The notes below the pieces were generated by a model. The model was not told where the DNA came from. It searched no databases and saw nothing but the letters and a program-made list of their open reading frames with translations. Both the position numbers and the translations under genes were made by a program. A stretch of DNA of 52,212 nucleotides from Bacillota bacterium (lineage in GTDB: Bacteria > Bacillota > Bacilli > Alicyclobacillales > SLC66), in NCBI GenBank assembly GCA_021821085.1, contig JAKACV010000016.1:1-52212 (forward strand). Direction: 5' to 3'. Below, piece after piece: positions 1 through 8,912 of this stretch. Position 1 is the first letter of the stretch, and each line of letters opens with the position of its first letter.

Positions 1-130
1 TCCGTGACTTGGAGCGCTGTCAGGTAACAGTTTATAATCCTTGGGAAACGTGAAGGAATTCAAGGAGATGATTCCAGTGAATTTTAAATCAGAGGTGGAC
101 TTCTGTCAAGATGCCACAATCACTCAGCTA

Positions 131-936
131 AAATCTTACCGAAAGGATTTTGGCTCACTCACATAGAAATCTTACCGAAGGGATTGTTGTGCAGATGTCA
201 ATGCAGAGTCGGCGAGAGTACCTGAGTGCAATGCGGATCTGGTACCTGCGTGCTGCTGCCAGACGGGATAAGTCTCGTATTTTAAATGAATTAGAGGCAA
301 CCTTAGGGTACGCGCGCAAGTATGCAATTGCAGCAATGAAGGGAAAGCCTGAGCACCATGGACCGCGTCCAAAACGATGTCGGTCTCTCCAGTATCAAAT
401 GGTGCTTCCGGTGATCCAAGTGGTGTGAGAGGCATTAGACTACCCTTGCGCGGAGCGGCTTCATCCCATGTTGGTGAGAACTGCAAATCAATTGGCTCGC
501 CACGGTGAACTACACCTTACGCCTACGATCGTAGAACAGTTGGAGCAAATCAGTCGGGCAACGCTCGCGCGTCGCATCGCCAAGTGGGTGCAACCAAGTG
601 CCAAGCATATCTCTGCGGACAAGAGACCGTCTGGCAGTTGAGGGAAAGCGGGGACACCAGGCGTTGGTCGAGTGTTCGTGATGTACTCAGTACACACCAA
701 CGTACGACTGTGATGGTGACGGACGAGAAGAATCGAGCACACCACATCCGGATTTCGGGAAGGCCTGAGGGAGTGCACCGGGAAATTTACCGAGAGCTGC
801 GCATGACGGATCCTCTGCGACGCGAGCATTGGATAGTGGATCGAAGGTTGTAGTGCCCGAAAAAAAGTAGCACTCCAGTCGGAACGCGGCACGGCGAGGC
901 CTTAGGCGAAAAGTTGGGTTAAGGGGAAAATCCTTT
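131..936 (+). mobile_element. Decayed insertion-sequence element
   Basis: A pseudogenised transposase lies between short inverted ends: GAAAGGATTTT near 141-151 and AAAATCCTTT at 927-936, which is its reverse complement. Just inside the left end, a 20-base unit beginning AAATCTTACCGAA occurs twice (about 131-150 and 167-186). The right part, 790-895, is shared with 46570-46690 on the opposite strand, so at least two relics of the family remain in the window. The exact ends and the IS family are not certain. Confidence 0.55.
150..853 (+). pseudogene. Broken transposase (integrase-core type)
   Basis: The first part (from about 180, reading MSMQSRREYLSAMR) looks like the N-terminus of an integrase-core transposase: a basic helical segment, then LGYARKYAIAAMKG. 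A TGA at 426-428 interrupts it where the frame clearly continues as EALDYPCAERLHPML and then ISRATLARRIAKW, the helix-turn-helix spacer seen in such transposases; a Trp codon probably became TGA. The frame stops again near 640. The last part, in another frame, ends RREHWIVDRRL at 853. No DDE catalytic core can be read, so most of the enzyme is lost. The family assignment rests on remembered sequence patterns and is moderate. Confidence 0.6.
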
Positions 937-994
937 AAGCTAGTCAATAGAAATTGAATGCCGAGAGGCTATCTTAGTTAAGGGAGGGGATTTT

Positions 995-2062
995 TTGCGT
1001 CAGCGTCGTGAAAAACTTTTAGAAAAACTTGCTCCTTATGAAGTAGATGGAATGCTCACATTCTCTCCGGAAAACCGAAGATACATGACTGGATTTTCGG
1101 GTTCTTCTGGGTATGTACTAATCACTCAAGATGAGACTCTCCTTTTGACAGATTCGCGTTATAAAGAACAAGCTGTAAAAGAAGCTACTGAGTCAGAGGT
1201 TCAGATGCATGATGTTAATTGGATGTCCTCGTTGCGCGAACAGGTTCAGAGAAAACAGGTGCGCCGACTTGGATTTGAACCAAATTCTGTTACTTTTCAT
1301 TTACACCAAGAACTTTCTAAAGAATTGCCAGGAGTTATGCTTGTCCCAGTTGATCAAATGATCGATCAAGTGAGAATGATTAAAGAGCCATCTGAAATTG
1401 AGATCATGCAGGTTGCGGCGCAAATCGCTGACGCAGCTTTTACCCACATCACAGAGTGGATTCGCATCGGAGTTACGGAGCGTGATATTGCGCTTGAGTT
1501 GTATGTTACCATGCAAAAACATGGTGCATCTGGCATTTCGTTTGATACGATCGTTGCGAGCGGTGAACGTTCGTCGATGCCACATGGCGTGGCGTCCGAT
1601 CGAATCATTCAAAAGGGAGATTTTATCACATTAGATTTTGGCGCGCTTTATAAAGGGTATGCATCTGATCTCACGCGTACGGTACTAATCGGGGAAGCAA
1701 GTGATCGTCAACGTGAGATTTATTCGATTGTATACGAGGCGCAAGGCAGAGCACTGAACGCGATTTGTGCCGGAATGACGGGGCGTGAGGCAGATACAGT
1801 TGCACGTGAAATCATTCGAATTGCGGGTTATGGAGAAAATTTCGGGCACTCCCTTGGGCATGGGCTGGGTTTAGCGGTACATGAAGCGCCAAGACTTGCA
1901 CAACAGTCACAAGATGTGTTACAAGAAGGAATGGTAGTTACTGTGGAACCAGGCGTATATCTTTCTGGATTCGGCGGAGTGCGGGTTGAAGATGACATTG
2001 TTGTAACAAAGAATGGGTCTTATCGTCTGACACAGTCAACTCAGGAGTTGTTGGTTTTGTAA
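995..2062 (+). CDS. Xaa-Pro aminopeptidase (M24 family)
   Basis: Cytosolic metallopeptidase that removes N-terminal residues preceding proline, or cleaves X-Pro dipeptides. The 355 residues comprise an N-terminal creatinase-like domain (to about residue 125) and a C-terminal pita-bread M24 domain. The metal ligands are visible: Asp in TLDFGA (about 214), Asp in SDLTRTV (about 225), His in GHSLGHGLG (about 288), Glu in TVEPGVYL (about 317) and Glu in GVRVEDD (about 331). The TTG start is chosen because AGGGAGGGG lies 5-13 bases upstream and no better codon precedes the conserved domain. It sits 25 bp before efp, the usual Bacillus arrangement (yqhT-efp), so the two are probably cotranscribed. 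Confidence 0.93.
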   Translation: MRQRREKLLEKLAPYEVDGMLTFSPENRRYMTGFSGSSGYVLITQDETLLLTDSRYKEQAVKEATESEVQMHDVNWMSSLREQVQRKQVRRLGFEPNSVTFHLHQELSKELPGVMLVPVDQMIDQVRMIKEPSEIEIMQVAAQIADAAFTHITEWIRIGVTERDIALELYVTMQKHGASGISFDTIVASGERSSMPHGVASDRIIQKGDFITLDFGALYKGYASDLTRTVLIGEASDRQREIYSIVYEAQGRALNAICAGMTGREADTVAREIIRIAGYGENFGHSLGHGLGLAVHEAPRLAQQSQDVLQEGMVVTVEPGVYLSGFGGVRVEDDIVVTKNGSYRLTQSTQELLVL

Positions 2063-2087
2063 TCCGTACAGGGGGTTTTGGTGGACT

Positions 2088-2645
2088 ATGATTTCAAGCA
2101 ACGATTTTCGGCCAGGTGTTACGATTGAGTATGATGGAGCGATATGGCGTGTTATTGAATTTATGCACGTGAAACCAGGTAAAGGTGCAGCCTTTGTTCG
2201 CACAAAGCTAAAAAATATTCGCACGGGTGCAGTTAAGGAAATGACGTTTCGCGCGGGTGAAAAAGTTTCTCGCGCTCGTATTGAAAATCGACAAATGCAG
2301 TATTTGTACGCAGACGGTGACAATTATACATTTATGGATACTGAGTCATTCGAACAGCTGGCGATTGGGCATGATCAATTAGAATATGAACTTAATTTTT
2401 TGAAGGAAAATATGAATTGCGTTGTGATGTTATATGAGGATGCAGCAATTGGGGTTGATTTGCCTAATACGGTTGAACTCGAAGTGATTGAAACAGAACC
2501 AGGTATTCGTGGGGACACGGCTACCGGCGGTAGTAAGCCGGCGAAGCTGGAAACAGGGTATATGGTTCAGGTTCCCTTTTTTGTAAATATAGGTGATCGA
2601 TTGATCATCGATACACGTTCTGGACTTTATGTTTCGCGTGCGTAA
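2088..2645 (+). CDS. efp: Elongation factor P
   Basis: EF-P binds between the P and E sites of ribosomes stalled at polyproline and speeds peptide-bond formation. The 185-residue length and three beta-barrel layout are normal. The loop KPGKGAAFV places a lysine at position 32, the residue that is modified in Bacillus EF-P. The C-terminal OB domain ends with the standard [16 protein letters not shown]. The gene follows the Xaa-Pro peptidase in the same direction and is followed by a very stable hairpin at 2672-2724. Confidence 0.97.
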   Translation: MISSNDFRPGVTIEYDGAIWRVIEFMHVKPGKGAAFVRTKLKNIRTGAVKEMTFRAGEKVSRARIENRQMQYLYADGDNYTFMDTESFEQLAIGHDQLEYELNFLKENMNCVVMLYEDAAIGVDLPNTVELEVIETEPGIRGDTATGGSKPAKLETGYMVQVPFFVNIGDRLIIDTRSGLYVSRA

Positions 2646-2671
2646 GAAGACTCGAACGTGCACACAGACGC

Positions 2672-2724
2672 ATAGCAAAGCGGCTCCCCAAACTGTAATG
2701 AGACGTGGGGAGCCGCTTTGCTAT
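2672..2724. terminator. Bidirectional hairpin after efp
   Basis: Perfect 18-bp inverted repeat (2672-2689 and 2707-2724), rich in GC in the middle (GCGGCTCCCC), with a 17-base loop. It lies between the convergent ends of efp and a 42-codon minus-strand reading frame. The T-tract is weak (GACTTT), so termination is likely but not certain. Confidence 0.7.
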
Positions 2725-2747
2725 GACTTTGCACTGAACGCATCGAA

Positions 2748-2876
2748 TTATGCGCTGGCGGAACTCCCTGCTTGCCGAGGCCGTTTTAACCAACTGAAAA
2801 CGAGCACCATGCAAAGTAGAAAAATCACAAGAAATACGACAATCCATCTGGTCACTAATGCGAATGTATCCGACAT
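2748..2876 (-). CDS. Small single-pass membrane protein (42 aa)
   Basis: A short frame opposite to efp begins MSDTFALVTRWIVV and ends PRQAGSSASA. It has one clear transmembrane segment (about residues 8-29, very rich in V, F, L and I), followed by a basic KRPR stop-transfer patch and a small-residue tail, predicting an N-out/C-in topology. GGAAGGGG lies 6 bases upstream of the ATG, a good ribosome site. Its stop codon is 24 bp from the shared hairpin. I do not recognise the family; the position between efp and spoIIIA is where Bacillus has yqhV, a small membrane protein, but length and strand differ. Real-gene status rests on the ribosome site and composition. Confidence 0.5.
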   Translation of the reverse strand: MSDTFALVTRWIVVFLVIFLLCMVLVFSWLKRPRQAGSSASA

Positions 2877-2997
2877 GGTCAACCCCTTCCATGAGGACAC
2901 GAAATCAACCTCTCTCTATGTTTATCCACGTCCTTATGATTCGGTGCAAAGCATTTGCTCCGATCACATTCCTCCTTATCTACCAATCACATTTGGT

Positions 2998-3026
2998 ATA
3001 AATGCAGATCTCGTCCCATATACATT
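2998..3026 (+). promoter_or_regulatory. Sigma-E-like promoter of spoIIIA
   Basis: GTATAAA (2998-3004), 14 bases, then TATACATT (3019-3026). The mother-cell sigma-E consensus is about GMATATT, 14-15 bases, CATACANT, so the -10 matches 7 of 8. The position, 48 bp before the spoIIIAA start, and the known sigma-E control of this operon support it. Confidence 0.5.
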
Positions 3027-3073
3027 GGACTAGTTAAACAAATAGCACGTAAGTATTGCGAGGTGAACGGGAT

Positions 3074-4045
3074 ATGCCCGATCCAACCGCTTCCCGTGAT
3101 GTAGCTGGCGTCGCAAAGCTGTTGCCGCAAGTGTTGCGAAGTATAATCGAAGAACTTGAACCGAATGCCGTAAGGCATATTGAGGAAATTCGATTGCGTG
3201 CTTTGCGTCCACTTGAGCTAGTCGGTATTCGGCACTATCAGAATCCGATTGTTACAGTTGAACATTTGCGCCATGTGATGTCAGCTGTCACTGGATCTTC
3301 TTACTACGCAGTGGAATCGCAACTCCGTTACGGATATCTTACGCTGCCAGGTGGTCATCGTGTGGGCATCGCAGGGAGAGCAGTGGTAGATGAACACGAT
3401 CACATGGTCACCATTCGGGACATTGCTTCCGTGAATATCCGGATTGCTCGCCAGATTGTGCAATCTGCAAGTGGTGTGGCGCCATTTCTCATGGATGAGT
3501 GGGAACAGTTGCACTCTACTCTGATCGTGGGGCCTCCAATGTGCGGTAAAACAACTATTCTTCGCGATGTGGCACGTCTCATTGGAAACGGTGAATTGCA
3601 TCCGAGGCTTGGTTCACGAGCTGTTTCGATCGTCGATGAGCGCTCTGAAATTGCCGCCTGTTACCAAGGAATCCCGCAGTTTGATGTAGGGAGATCAACT
3701 GATGTACTGGATGGTTGTCCCAAAGTACAGGGAATGTACTTGATGTTGCGAGCTATGGCTCCGCATGTTGTGATGACAGATGAAATCGGCAGTGTAGCAG
3801 ATGTCAAAGCAGTTTTAGACATTGCTCGAGCCGGAATCAGTTTTATTGGTACAGTCCACGCCAAATCTTTAGAAGATTTAAGACAGCGCCCGGCGCTTCG
3901 AACTCTTCTTACGCATGGTGCGATCGATCGTTTTGTGATTTTAAGTCGTCGCTGTGGTCCGGGCACTGTTGAACATGTCTACGATCGACATTTCCGTGAG
4001 GTGAAACGAAGTGGTCCCGAGTCTGTGGCAAATCGCAGGAGCTAG
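3074..4045 (+). CDS. spoIIIAA: Stage III sporulation protein AA
   Basis: Mother-cell ATPase of the SpoIIIA-SpoIIQ channel, the feeding tube that keeps the engulfed forespore active and supports sigma-G. It is related to secretion ATPases. Of 323 residues, the P-loop GPPMCGKTT is near residue 153, and the Walker-B-like VVMTDEIG follows about 80 residues later. ATG at 3074 is preferred over an upstream TTG because AGGTG sits 8 bases before it and the length then matches the family (about 307-330). The last 35 bp overlap spoIIIAB, which implies translational coupling. Confidence 0.93.
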   Translation: MPDPTASRDVAGVAKLLPQVLRSIIEELEPNAVRHIEEIRLRALRPLELVGIRHYQNPIVTVEHLRHVMSAVTGSSYYAVESQLRYGYLTLPGGHRVGIAGRAVVDEHDHMVTIRDIASVNIRIARQIVQSASGVAPFLMDEWEQLHSTLIVGPPMCGKTTILRDVARLIGNGELHPRLGSRAVSIVDERSEIAACYQGIPQFDVGRSTDVLDGCPKVQGMYLMLRAMAPHVVMTDEIGSVADVKAVLDIARAGISFIGTVHAKSLEDLRQRPALRTLLTHGAIDRFVILSRRCGPGTVEHVYDRHFREVKRSGPESVANRRS

Positions 4046-4544
4046 TATCGTCATGGTGGGGAGTTCGCTGTACGGACGGGAGTTTTCCTTGCGATTTCGG
4101 GCGCGTCCCCAAGAGTTGCGGCAACTTGCTTCCATGTTGCGTTCACTCCGAGCGGATATTAGCTATCAACGGTTACCACTGCAAGAGGCATTTTTGCATG
4201 CGAGTCGACAGGGACAATCTGGAGCAGCGTTAAGCGACCTATTTCTTACCGCGTCAAACGAGTTAGCTCATCCTGGCAGTACAGCGCTTGACGCTTGGCA
4301 TGTAGCGTTACAGATACATGCACCGCGCATGCATTTAGTGACAGAAGATCGTCAAATTTTGGAGAGTTTAGGACATTCCATTGGAGTGTCTGGTGTAGCG
4401 GAGCAAGCTGCACATCTGGATGCAGCGTTGGCTCAACTGGTGGATCGTGAAAAGGATGCAATGGAGGAAAGAGCGCGTTATGAACGTGTGTATCAAACAT
4501 TAGGAGTCTTAGCTGGTGTGCTAATCGTCGTATTGCTTATTTAG
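4011..4544 (+). CDS. spoIIIAB: Stage III sporulation protein AB
   Basis: Membrane component that works with SpoIIIAA and resembles type II secretion GspF. The 177 residues start with a hydrophobic stretch (about 4-16), then a soluble helical region (RARPQELRQLASMLRSL is typical), and end with a C-terminal membrane helix (LGVLAGVLIVVLLI). The GTG start lies inside spoIIIAA; later starts would remove the N-terminal anchor. It is followed after 18 bp by spoIIIAC with GAGGAGG before that gene. Confidence 0.92.
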   Translation: MVPSLWQIAGASIVMVGSSLYGREFSLRFRARPQELRQLASMLRSLRADISYQRLPLQEAFLHASRQGQSGAALSDLFLTASNELAHPGSTALDAWHVALQIHAPRMHLVTEDRQILESLGHSIGVSGVAEQAAHLDAALAQLVDREKDAMEERARYERVYQTLGVLAGVLIVVLLI

Positions 4545-4562
4545 TTTGAGGAGGACTCGACG

Positions 4563-4766
4563 ATGAGTCTTGAATTGCATGTTATTTTTCAAATCGCAGT
4601 CGTTGGGATTGCAGCGGCAATATTGTCTAGTTTGTTAAAACAGTCAGGTCGAGATGAGATCGCGACGCTTGTGACGATTAGCGCCCTCGTACTGGTTGCA
4701 GCGGTCGTGGTGACAAATATAAGTCACCTATTCTTGGAAATTCGCGATGTCTTTAGCATCCAATAA
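4563..4766 (+). CDS. spoIIIAC: Stage III sporulation protein AC
   Basis: Small integral membrane protein of the SpoIIIA channel complex. Its 67 residues, two transmembrane helices (about 7-25 and 37-55) and the motif LLKQSGRDEIATLV between them are characteristic. The ribosome site GAGGAGG is 7-8 bases upstream of the ATG. It lies between spoIIIAB and spoIIIAD with 18- and 9-bp gaps. Confidence 0.94.
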   Translation: MSLELHVIFQIAVVGIAAAILSSLLKQSGRDEIATLVTISALVLVAAVVVTNISHLFLEIRDVFSIQ

Positions 4767-4775
4767 AGGTGTGCC

Positions 4776-5162
4776 ATGAGTATATTGCAAATTGTGTTAT
4801 TTGGTCTTGTTGGAGCGTTGCTCATTACTTCAATTCGCGAGATGGCGCCGCAAATTGCCTTTTGGATCACACTGATCGTATCTGTATTTTTATTTCTCAT
4901 CGCTTTGCAAAAGTTAACTGGATTGCTTGTTCCCATTGAAAAGTTAGCGGAGTTGGCTAATGTAAATGTGTTGTTTTTTGCAACAATCGTAAAAATCATA
5001 GGCATTGCTTATATTGCAGAGTTTGGAGCTGAGATCGCTCGAGATGCAGGGGTTTCCTCGATTGCAGGCAAGATTGAACTTGTTGGAAAATTGACTATTT
5101 TAGTGCTCGCAGTGCCTATCGTCACAGCAGTTGTAGAAACCGTTACTCACTTACTTCCATGA
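4776..5162 (+). CDS. spoIIIAD: Stage III sporulation protein AD
   Basis: Polytopic membrane protein of the SpoIIIA complex, related in sequence to SpoIIIAC but twice its size. The 128 residues hold four hydrophobic segments, with KIIGIAYIAEFGAEIARDAG in the middle, the conserved part of the family. It overlaps the neighbourhood of the spoIIIAE start: its TGA stop is within the ATGA at 5159-5162, although the better spoIIIAE start is a few codons on. Confidence 0.94.
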   Translation: MSILQIVLFGLVGALLITSIREMAPQIAFWITLIVSVFLFLIALQKLTGLLVPIEKLAELANVNVLFFATIVKIIGIAYIAEFGAEIARDAGVSSIAGKIELVGKLTILVLAVPIVTAVVETVTHLLP

Positions 5163-5173
5163 GAGGAGGGGTC

Positions 5174-6448
5174 ATGATGATAGCAGTGAAACGACGTATT
5201 GCGCGGAGTGGATTGCATAAGTTAACGATCACCTTTTTGATGTTAATCTTCTTGCAAGCTGTCCCACACGCCTATGCAAGTGGATCTATTCCAGCTGTCT
5301 CGGGGCTTCCTCCTCCAGTTGTAACGACGACTTCTGGCAATACATCTCCTTTGACACCACTTCAAAGTGCGACTAAACAGTACCAATCCGTGTCGCAAAA
5401 TACGATAGAACAGGCTTGGAACCAACTTGATACACAGTACGGTGGATATATTCCGGCTACATCTGAAGGCCAATTTGTTCCTTCGTTTTTTCCGGGAAAT
5501 GTTCCCTTTCATTATCGTCACCTGCTGCAAGGATTGGTGCGGTATCTGTTGAATGCACTGTGGGGAAATGTGAGATTGCTCGGTATTATCATGATTTTAA
5601 CTGTGTTAGCAGCTATTCTTGAAACAGTTCAATCTGCATTTGCATCACAAATGGTTGCCAAAGTGGCATTTTGGGTGACTCAGCTTGTGTTGATTGTTTT
5701 GGCAGTTTCATCTTTTCACGATGCGACACAGTTTGCGAATGGGGCAATTGACACAATGACCGCATTTATGTATGGGTCTTTGCCTGTTGTCCTGGCTCTG
5801 ATTGCAGCTTCAGGTGGACTAACGTCGGCCGCTGTCTTCCACCCATTAATCGTTTTTATTGTAAATGCGATGGGGTTGATTGTACACAACTGGGTTTTGC
5901 CGTTAATTTTCTTTTCTGCAGTACTCACGATTGCCAGTACTTTATCGGATCGCTATAAGGTTACTGCGTTAGCTGGGTTTATTAAGACTGTAGCATTGGC
6001 TGTCCTTGGACTTGGGATGAGTGCGTTTCTTGGCATTATGTCCGTACAAGGGTCGCTTGCTAGCATCTCTGATGGGGTGGCATTACGCAGCGTAAAGTAC
6101 GTGGCGAGTAATCTTGTTCCAGTAATCGGGAAGGCGTTGTCGGACGCTTCAGAGTCTATTGCAGGTGCCTCCCTGATCGTTAAAAATGCTACTGGGATGG
6201 CAAGTGCAGTACTCTTATTGCTCATTTGCGCATTTCCCGCCTTGAAAATCCTTGCTCTATCAATCGTCTATAACGTTTCAGCTGCACTGTTGCAACCGTT
6301 AGGAGATTCTCCTGTGATCTCAACACTATCTACGATCGGAAAGAGTCTTGGGCTTGTCTTTGCAGCTGTCGCTGCGGTTGGAATGATGTTCTTTTTTGCA
6401 ATTGTCATTGCGGTAGCAGCCACGAACTTGACGGCCTTTGTGAGGTGA
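5174..6448 (+). CDS. spoIIIAE: Stage III sporulation protein AE
   Basis: Large polytopic membrane subunit of the feeding-tube channel. An N-terminal signal-like helix (about residues 13-30, ending HAYASG) is followed by a low-complexity, Pro/Thr-rich extracytoplasmic stretch and then about seven to eight hydrophobic segments from residue 120 on. The ATG at 5174 is chosen because AGGAGGGG is 4-11 bases upstream; an earlier ATG at 5159 overlaps the spoIIIAD stop but has no ribosome site of its own. 424 residues is normal for the family. Confidence 0.93.
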   Translation: MMIAVKRRIARSGLHKLTITFLMLIFLQAVPHAYASGSIPAVSGLPPPVVTTTSGNTSPLTPLQSATKQYQSVSQNTIEQAWNQLDTQYGGYIPATSEGQFVPSFFPGNVPFHYRHLLQGLVRYLLNALWGNVRLLGIIMILTVLAAILETVQSAFASQMVAKVAFWVTQLVLIVLAVSSFHDATQFANGAIDTMTAFMYGSLPVVLALIAASGGLTSAAVFHPLIVFIVNAMGLIVHNWVLPLIFFSAVLTIASTLSDRYKVTALAGFIKTVALAVLGLGMSAFLGIMSVQGSLASISDGVALRSVKYVASNLVPVIGKALSDASESIAGASLIVKNATGMASAVLLLLICAFPALKILALSIVYNVSAALLQPLGDSPVISTLSTIGKSLGLVFAAVAAVGMMFFFAIVIAVAATNLTAFVR

Positions 6449-6452
6449 CATC

Positions 6453-6971
6453 ATGATTGGTGCTTTATCTGACTGGTTGCGCCATCTCGTGATGATTATC
6501 TTGCTCGCCGCATTCTTAGATCTCATTTTACCGACGACGTCTATGCAAAAGTACGTGCGGACAGTACTTGGGTTAATCGTCATGCTGACTATGTTGAATC
6601 CTATCACGGCGCTGATTCAAACTCACTTTAACCTAAATGCGCTTGAGACAAGGATTACTGGACCTCTATTTGGATCAAGTATGCCTTGGCAAACATCTTC
6701 CAATGCGAATAAGAGTTCAGGAAATGTAACATTTCAAACAGATCTGTCAGCCACGTTGCGGGAAGAGGTGCAATCTGGTCTCGGAGTTTCATTGCAGTCT
6801 GTGCAAGTAGGGACCCGATCTAGTGCCGATGGCACTCCAGTCGTTACAGGAGTGACTGCAAGTCTAGGTATTCTCCCGTCTTCAGAAAAGCGTTCAGTGG
6901 TCATACAGGAGGTGCAAGCCCAAATTGCAGAATCACTTGGGTTGCCGTTGTCCACCGTACAGGTCAATTAG
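6453..6971 (+). CDS. spoIIIAF: Stage III sporulation protein AF
   Basis: Membrane-anchored SpoIIIA subunit. Two N-terminal helices (about 8-26 and 32-50, with KYVRTVLGLIVMLTMLNPI, the family hallmark) precede a soluble C-terminal domain with a ring-building-motif-like fold in homologues. 172 residues. It begins 4 bp after spoIIIAE and ends directly against spoIIIAG. Confidence 0.9.
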   Translation: MIGALSDWLRHLVMIILLAAFLDLILPTTSMQKYVRTVLGLIVMLTMLNPITALIQTHFNLNALETRITGPLFGSSMPWQTSSNANKSSGNVTFQTDLSATLREEVQSGLGVSLQSVQVGTRSSADGTPVVTGVTASLGILPSSEKRSVVIQEVQAQIAESLGLPLSTVQVN

Positions 6972-7616
6972 ATGAGGGGAACGACGAGAGGGGGGAAATG
7001 CGGTGGGGTAGGGGCGGCGATTAAAAAATTATTGGCTAACAAGTGGTTGTTAGCGGTGACTGCGATTGGCATCTTGTTACTGGTTTTTGGAGCCGCAGGA
7101 GGAAACGGGTCAAAGCAGACACCAAACGGTAAAGGTGCGATGCCAGTTACAACCTCGTCGTCCAATGGACTTACAGGCACAACTCAGGCGTCAAACTCAG
7201 ATCCTGCACTACAAACTGCAGTGACGTACGAGAAATATTACGATCATGAACTCGAGCAGATGATCAATCAGATCAATGGAATAAGCGATGCGCTGGTCAT
7301 GGTAACGGTTGATTCCACACCATCTGAAAAATATGGGAGCAATACCTCCACGTCAACGCAATCGTCAGTTCAAACGGGATCTGGGAGTCAGACGAAGACG
7401 ACGACGCAGCAGAGTCAAACGCAAATGGTTACAGTTCAAGGGTCAAATGGGAGTCAGGTACCGATTGTCGTTCAGCAACAATTACCCCATATTTCAGGGG
7501 TGCTTGTTGTTGCAAAATCAAATGACGTGGTGCAAATGCAGTCGGAAATTGTAAGTGCAGTTCAGGATGCACTTGGGATACCAAGTTATGAAATTACAGT
7601 TCTGCCTCGTAAGTAG
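6972..7616 (+). CDS. spoIIIAG: Stage III sporulation protein AG
   Basis: Single-pass mother-cell membrane protein; homologues form a large ring in the intermembrane space that is the body of the SpoIIIA channel. A basic N-terminus is followed by one transmembrane helix (about residues 26-43, WLLAVTAIGILLLVFGAAG), a Ser/Thr/Gln-rich stretch, and the C-terminal ring-building domain ending in LGIPSYEITVLPRK. The middle (about 115-150) is unusually rich in S, T and Q, as in other SpoIIIAG proteins. No strong ribosome site precedes the ATG; translation is probably coupled to spoIIIAF. Confidence 0.92.
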   Translation: MRGTTRGGKCGGVGAAIKKLLANKWLLAVTAIGILLLVFGAAGGNGSKQTPNGKGAMPVTTSSSNGLTGTTQASNSDPALQTAVTYEKYYDHELEQMINQINGISDALVMVTVDSTPSEKYGSNTSTSTQSSVQTGSGSQTKTTTQQSQTQMVTVQGSNGSQVPIVVQQQLPHISGVLVVAKSNDVVQMQSEIVSAVQDALGIPSYEITVLPRK

Positions 7617-7667
7617 ATAGTTAAGGTACATGTGATACTACACAGCGTGAGAAGGGAAGCGAAACAT

Positions 7668-8249
7668 ATGGTGAAAAGACAAACGGTGTGGCTCTCTACA
7701 ATGATGGTATTATCCCTCATGTTGATTGGCTACTACACGTTAGGTGCGCCAGCAACTCCTAGTACACAAGACGTTACGACGCATGGTGGAAGCACGTCCG
7801 TTATCCCAACGAATGCAAATTCGGCATCGTCAGGGAAAACGACGACAAAAGCAGCTTCCAGTAGCCAATCTGCAACAAAGACAGCGGCGACAACGGTAGC
7901 AAGTGACTGGTTCGCTCAAACGTCGCTCGATCAAATGCAGTCTGAATCAAAGTTGATACAAACTCTACAAAATGAGATTAGTGATCCACATGTGAGTCAG
8001 GCTGCTGCATCAAGTGCTTATCAGCAATTGACGACGATTCAAACGCAACAGGCAGAGGCTAATAAAATTCATGATCTTTTAACAAGTCAGTTTCCAGATT
8101 CGCTGGTCATCTTTAATCCTCAAGGACAAGTTCATGTATGGGTAGAAGCAAGTTCCTTGATTCCAACAGCAGCTGTCAAAGTCATTGATCTTGTTTCACA
8201 GACACTTGGCATCCAATCCAATCAAGTGATTGTTAGTGCTCACGCCTAA
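7668..8249 (+). CDS. spoIIIAH: Stage III sporulation protein AH
   Basis: Mother-cell membrane protein whose extracellular YscJ/FliF-like domain binds forespore SpoIIQ and links the two halves of the channel. The start at 7668 gives MVKRQTVWLSTMMVLSL, the normal family N-terminus, with GAAGGGAAG upstream; an earlier GTG would add 12 residues. One transmembrane helix (about 7-24) is followed by a long Ser/Thr/Ala-rich linker and the ring domain (about 95-193). Last gene of the operon; 193 residues. Confidence 0.92.
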   Translation: MVKRQTVWLSTMMVLSLMLIGYYTLGAPATPSTQDVTTHGGSTSVIPTNANSASSGKTTTKAASSSQSATKTAATTVASDWFAQTSLDQMQSESKLIQTLQNEISDPHVSQAAASSAYQQLTTIQTQQAEANKIHDLLTSQFPDSLVIFNPQGQVHVWVEASSLIPTAAVKVIDLVSQTLGIQSNQVIVSAHA

Positions 8250-8402
8250 ATCGCCTCAGCGCTTCACTCTCTATTTCTCCCCCTTTGACTGACCAATTTG
8301 ACGTGATTCACGGGGTGTCTTTGGGGGAGTGAGTGAAGGACAGCTTGACTCTGTTTGTGCTATACTAATGCCAAAGTGTAGTACATAAGGAGTTGGGTGT
8401 TG

Positions 8403-8900
8403 GTGCTTAAGACAAGTGAGATTCGCGAGTTAGTACGCTTACTAGACGAAACAAGCGTTCACGAAATTCATATTGAAATGGAAGATATGAAGTTACATAT
8501 GAAAAAAGCGGATGTTACTACATATGTTGAGCCATTGCCGCGGAGTGAAGTGCAAGTTGTCCCGCGTCAAACGGCTTTACCTGTTGCAGTTGAACCGTCT
8601 GTTCAAGCTATGCCTACTCCGATAGAGCACCCTTCGTCTGCTCCTGTAGCAGATGAAGGGATCACCTTGATTAAATCGCCGATGGTTGGAACATTTTATT
8701 CTTCTCCATCTCCTAGTTCACCTGCCTATGTGGAGATTGGATCTAAGGTGACTGAAAAGACAGTTGTTTGCATTGTGGAAGCAATGAAACTGATGAACGA
8801 AATCGAATCCGATGTGCGCGGTGAGGTCGTCGAGATATTAGCTGAAAACGGCCACTTAGTGGAGTATGGGCAGCCTTTGTTTCGAGTCAAACTGGCATAA
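8403..8900 (+). CDS. accB: Biotin carboxyl carrier protein of acetyl-CoA carboxylase
   Basis: Carries the carboxyl group between biotin carboxylase and carboxyltransferase for malonyl-CoA formation, the first step of fatty-acid synthesis. The biotinylation motif [10 protein letters not shown] is near residue 128, in a lipoyl-like domain preceded by a Pro/Ala-rich linker (about 45-80). The start is ambiguous among GTG 8397, TTG 8400 and GTG 8403; AAGGAG at 8387-8392 gives the best spacing (10 bases) to 8403. It is 12 bp from accC, forming the standard accBC pair. Confidence 0.94.
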   Translation: MLKTSEIRELVRLLDETSVHEIHIEMEDMKLHMKKADVTTYVEPLPRSEVQVVPRQTALPVAVEPSVQAMPTPIEHPSSAPVADEGITLIKSPMVGTFYSSPSPSSPAYVEIGSKVTEKTVVCIVEAMKLMNEIESDVRGEVVEILAENGHLVEYGQPLFRVKLA

Positions 8901-8912
8901 CGGAGGTTTTGT

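Noticed and set aside
131-186. CRISPR-like repeat near the window start
   Set aside because: Only two imperfect units of about 20 bases; better explained as the end of the IS element.
2629-3033. Plus-strand open frame after efp
   Set aside because: It starts inside efp, runs through the 18-bp hairpin and is antisense to the small membrane protein; no ribosome site.
8344-8366. TTGACT...TATACT before accB as a promoter
   Set aside because: The two hexamers are only 10 bases apart, not 16-18. The -10 may be used, but the pair is not a normal promoter.
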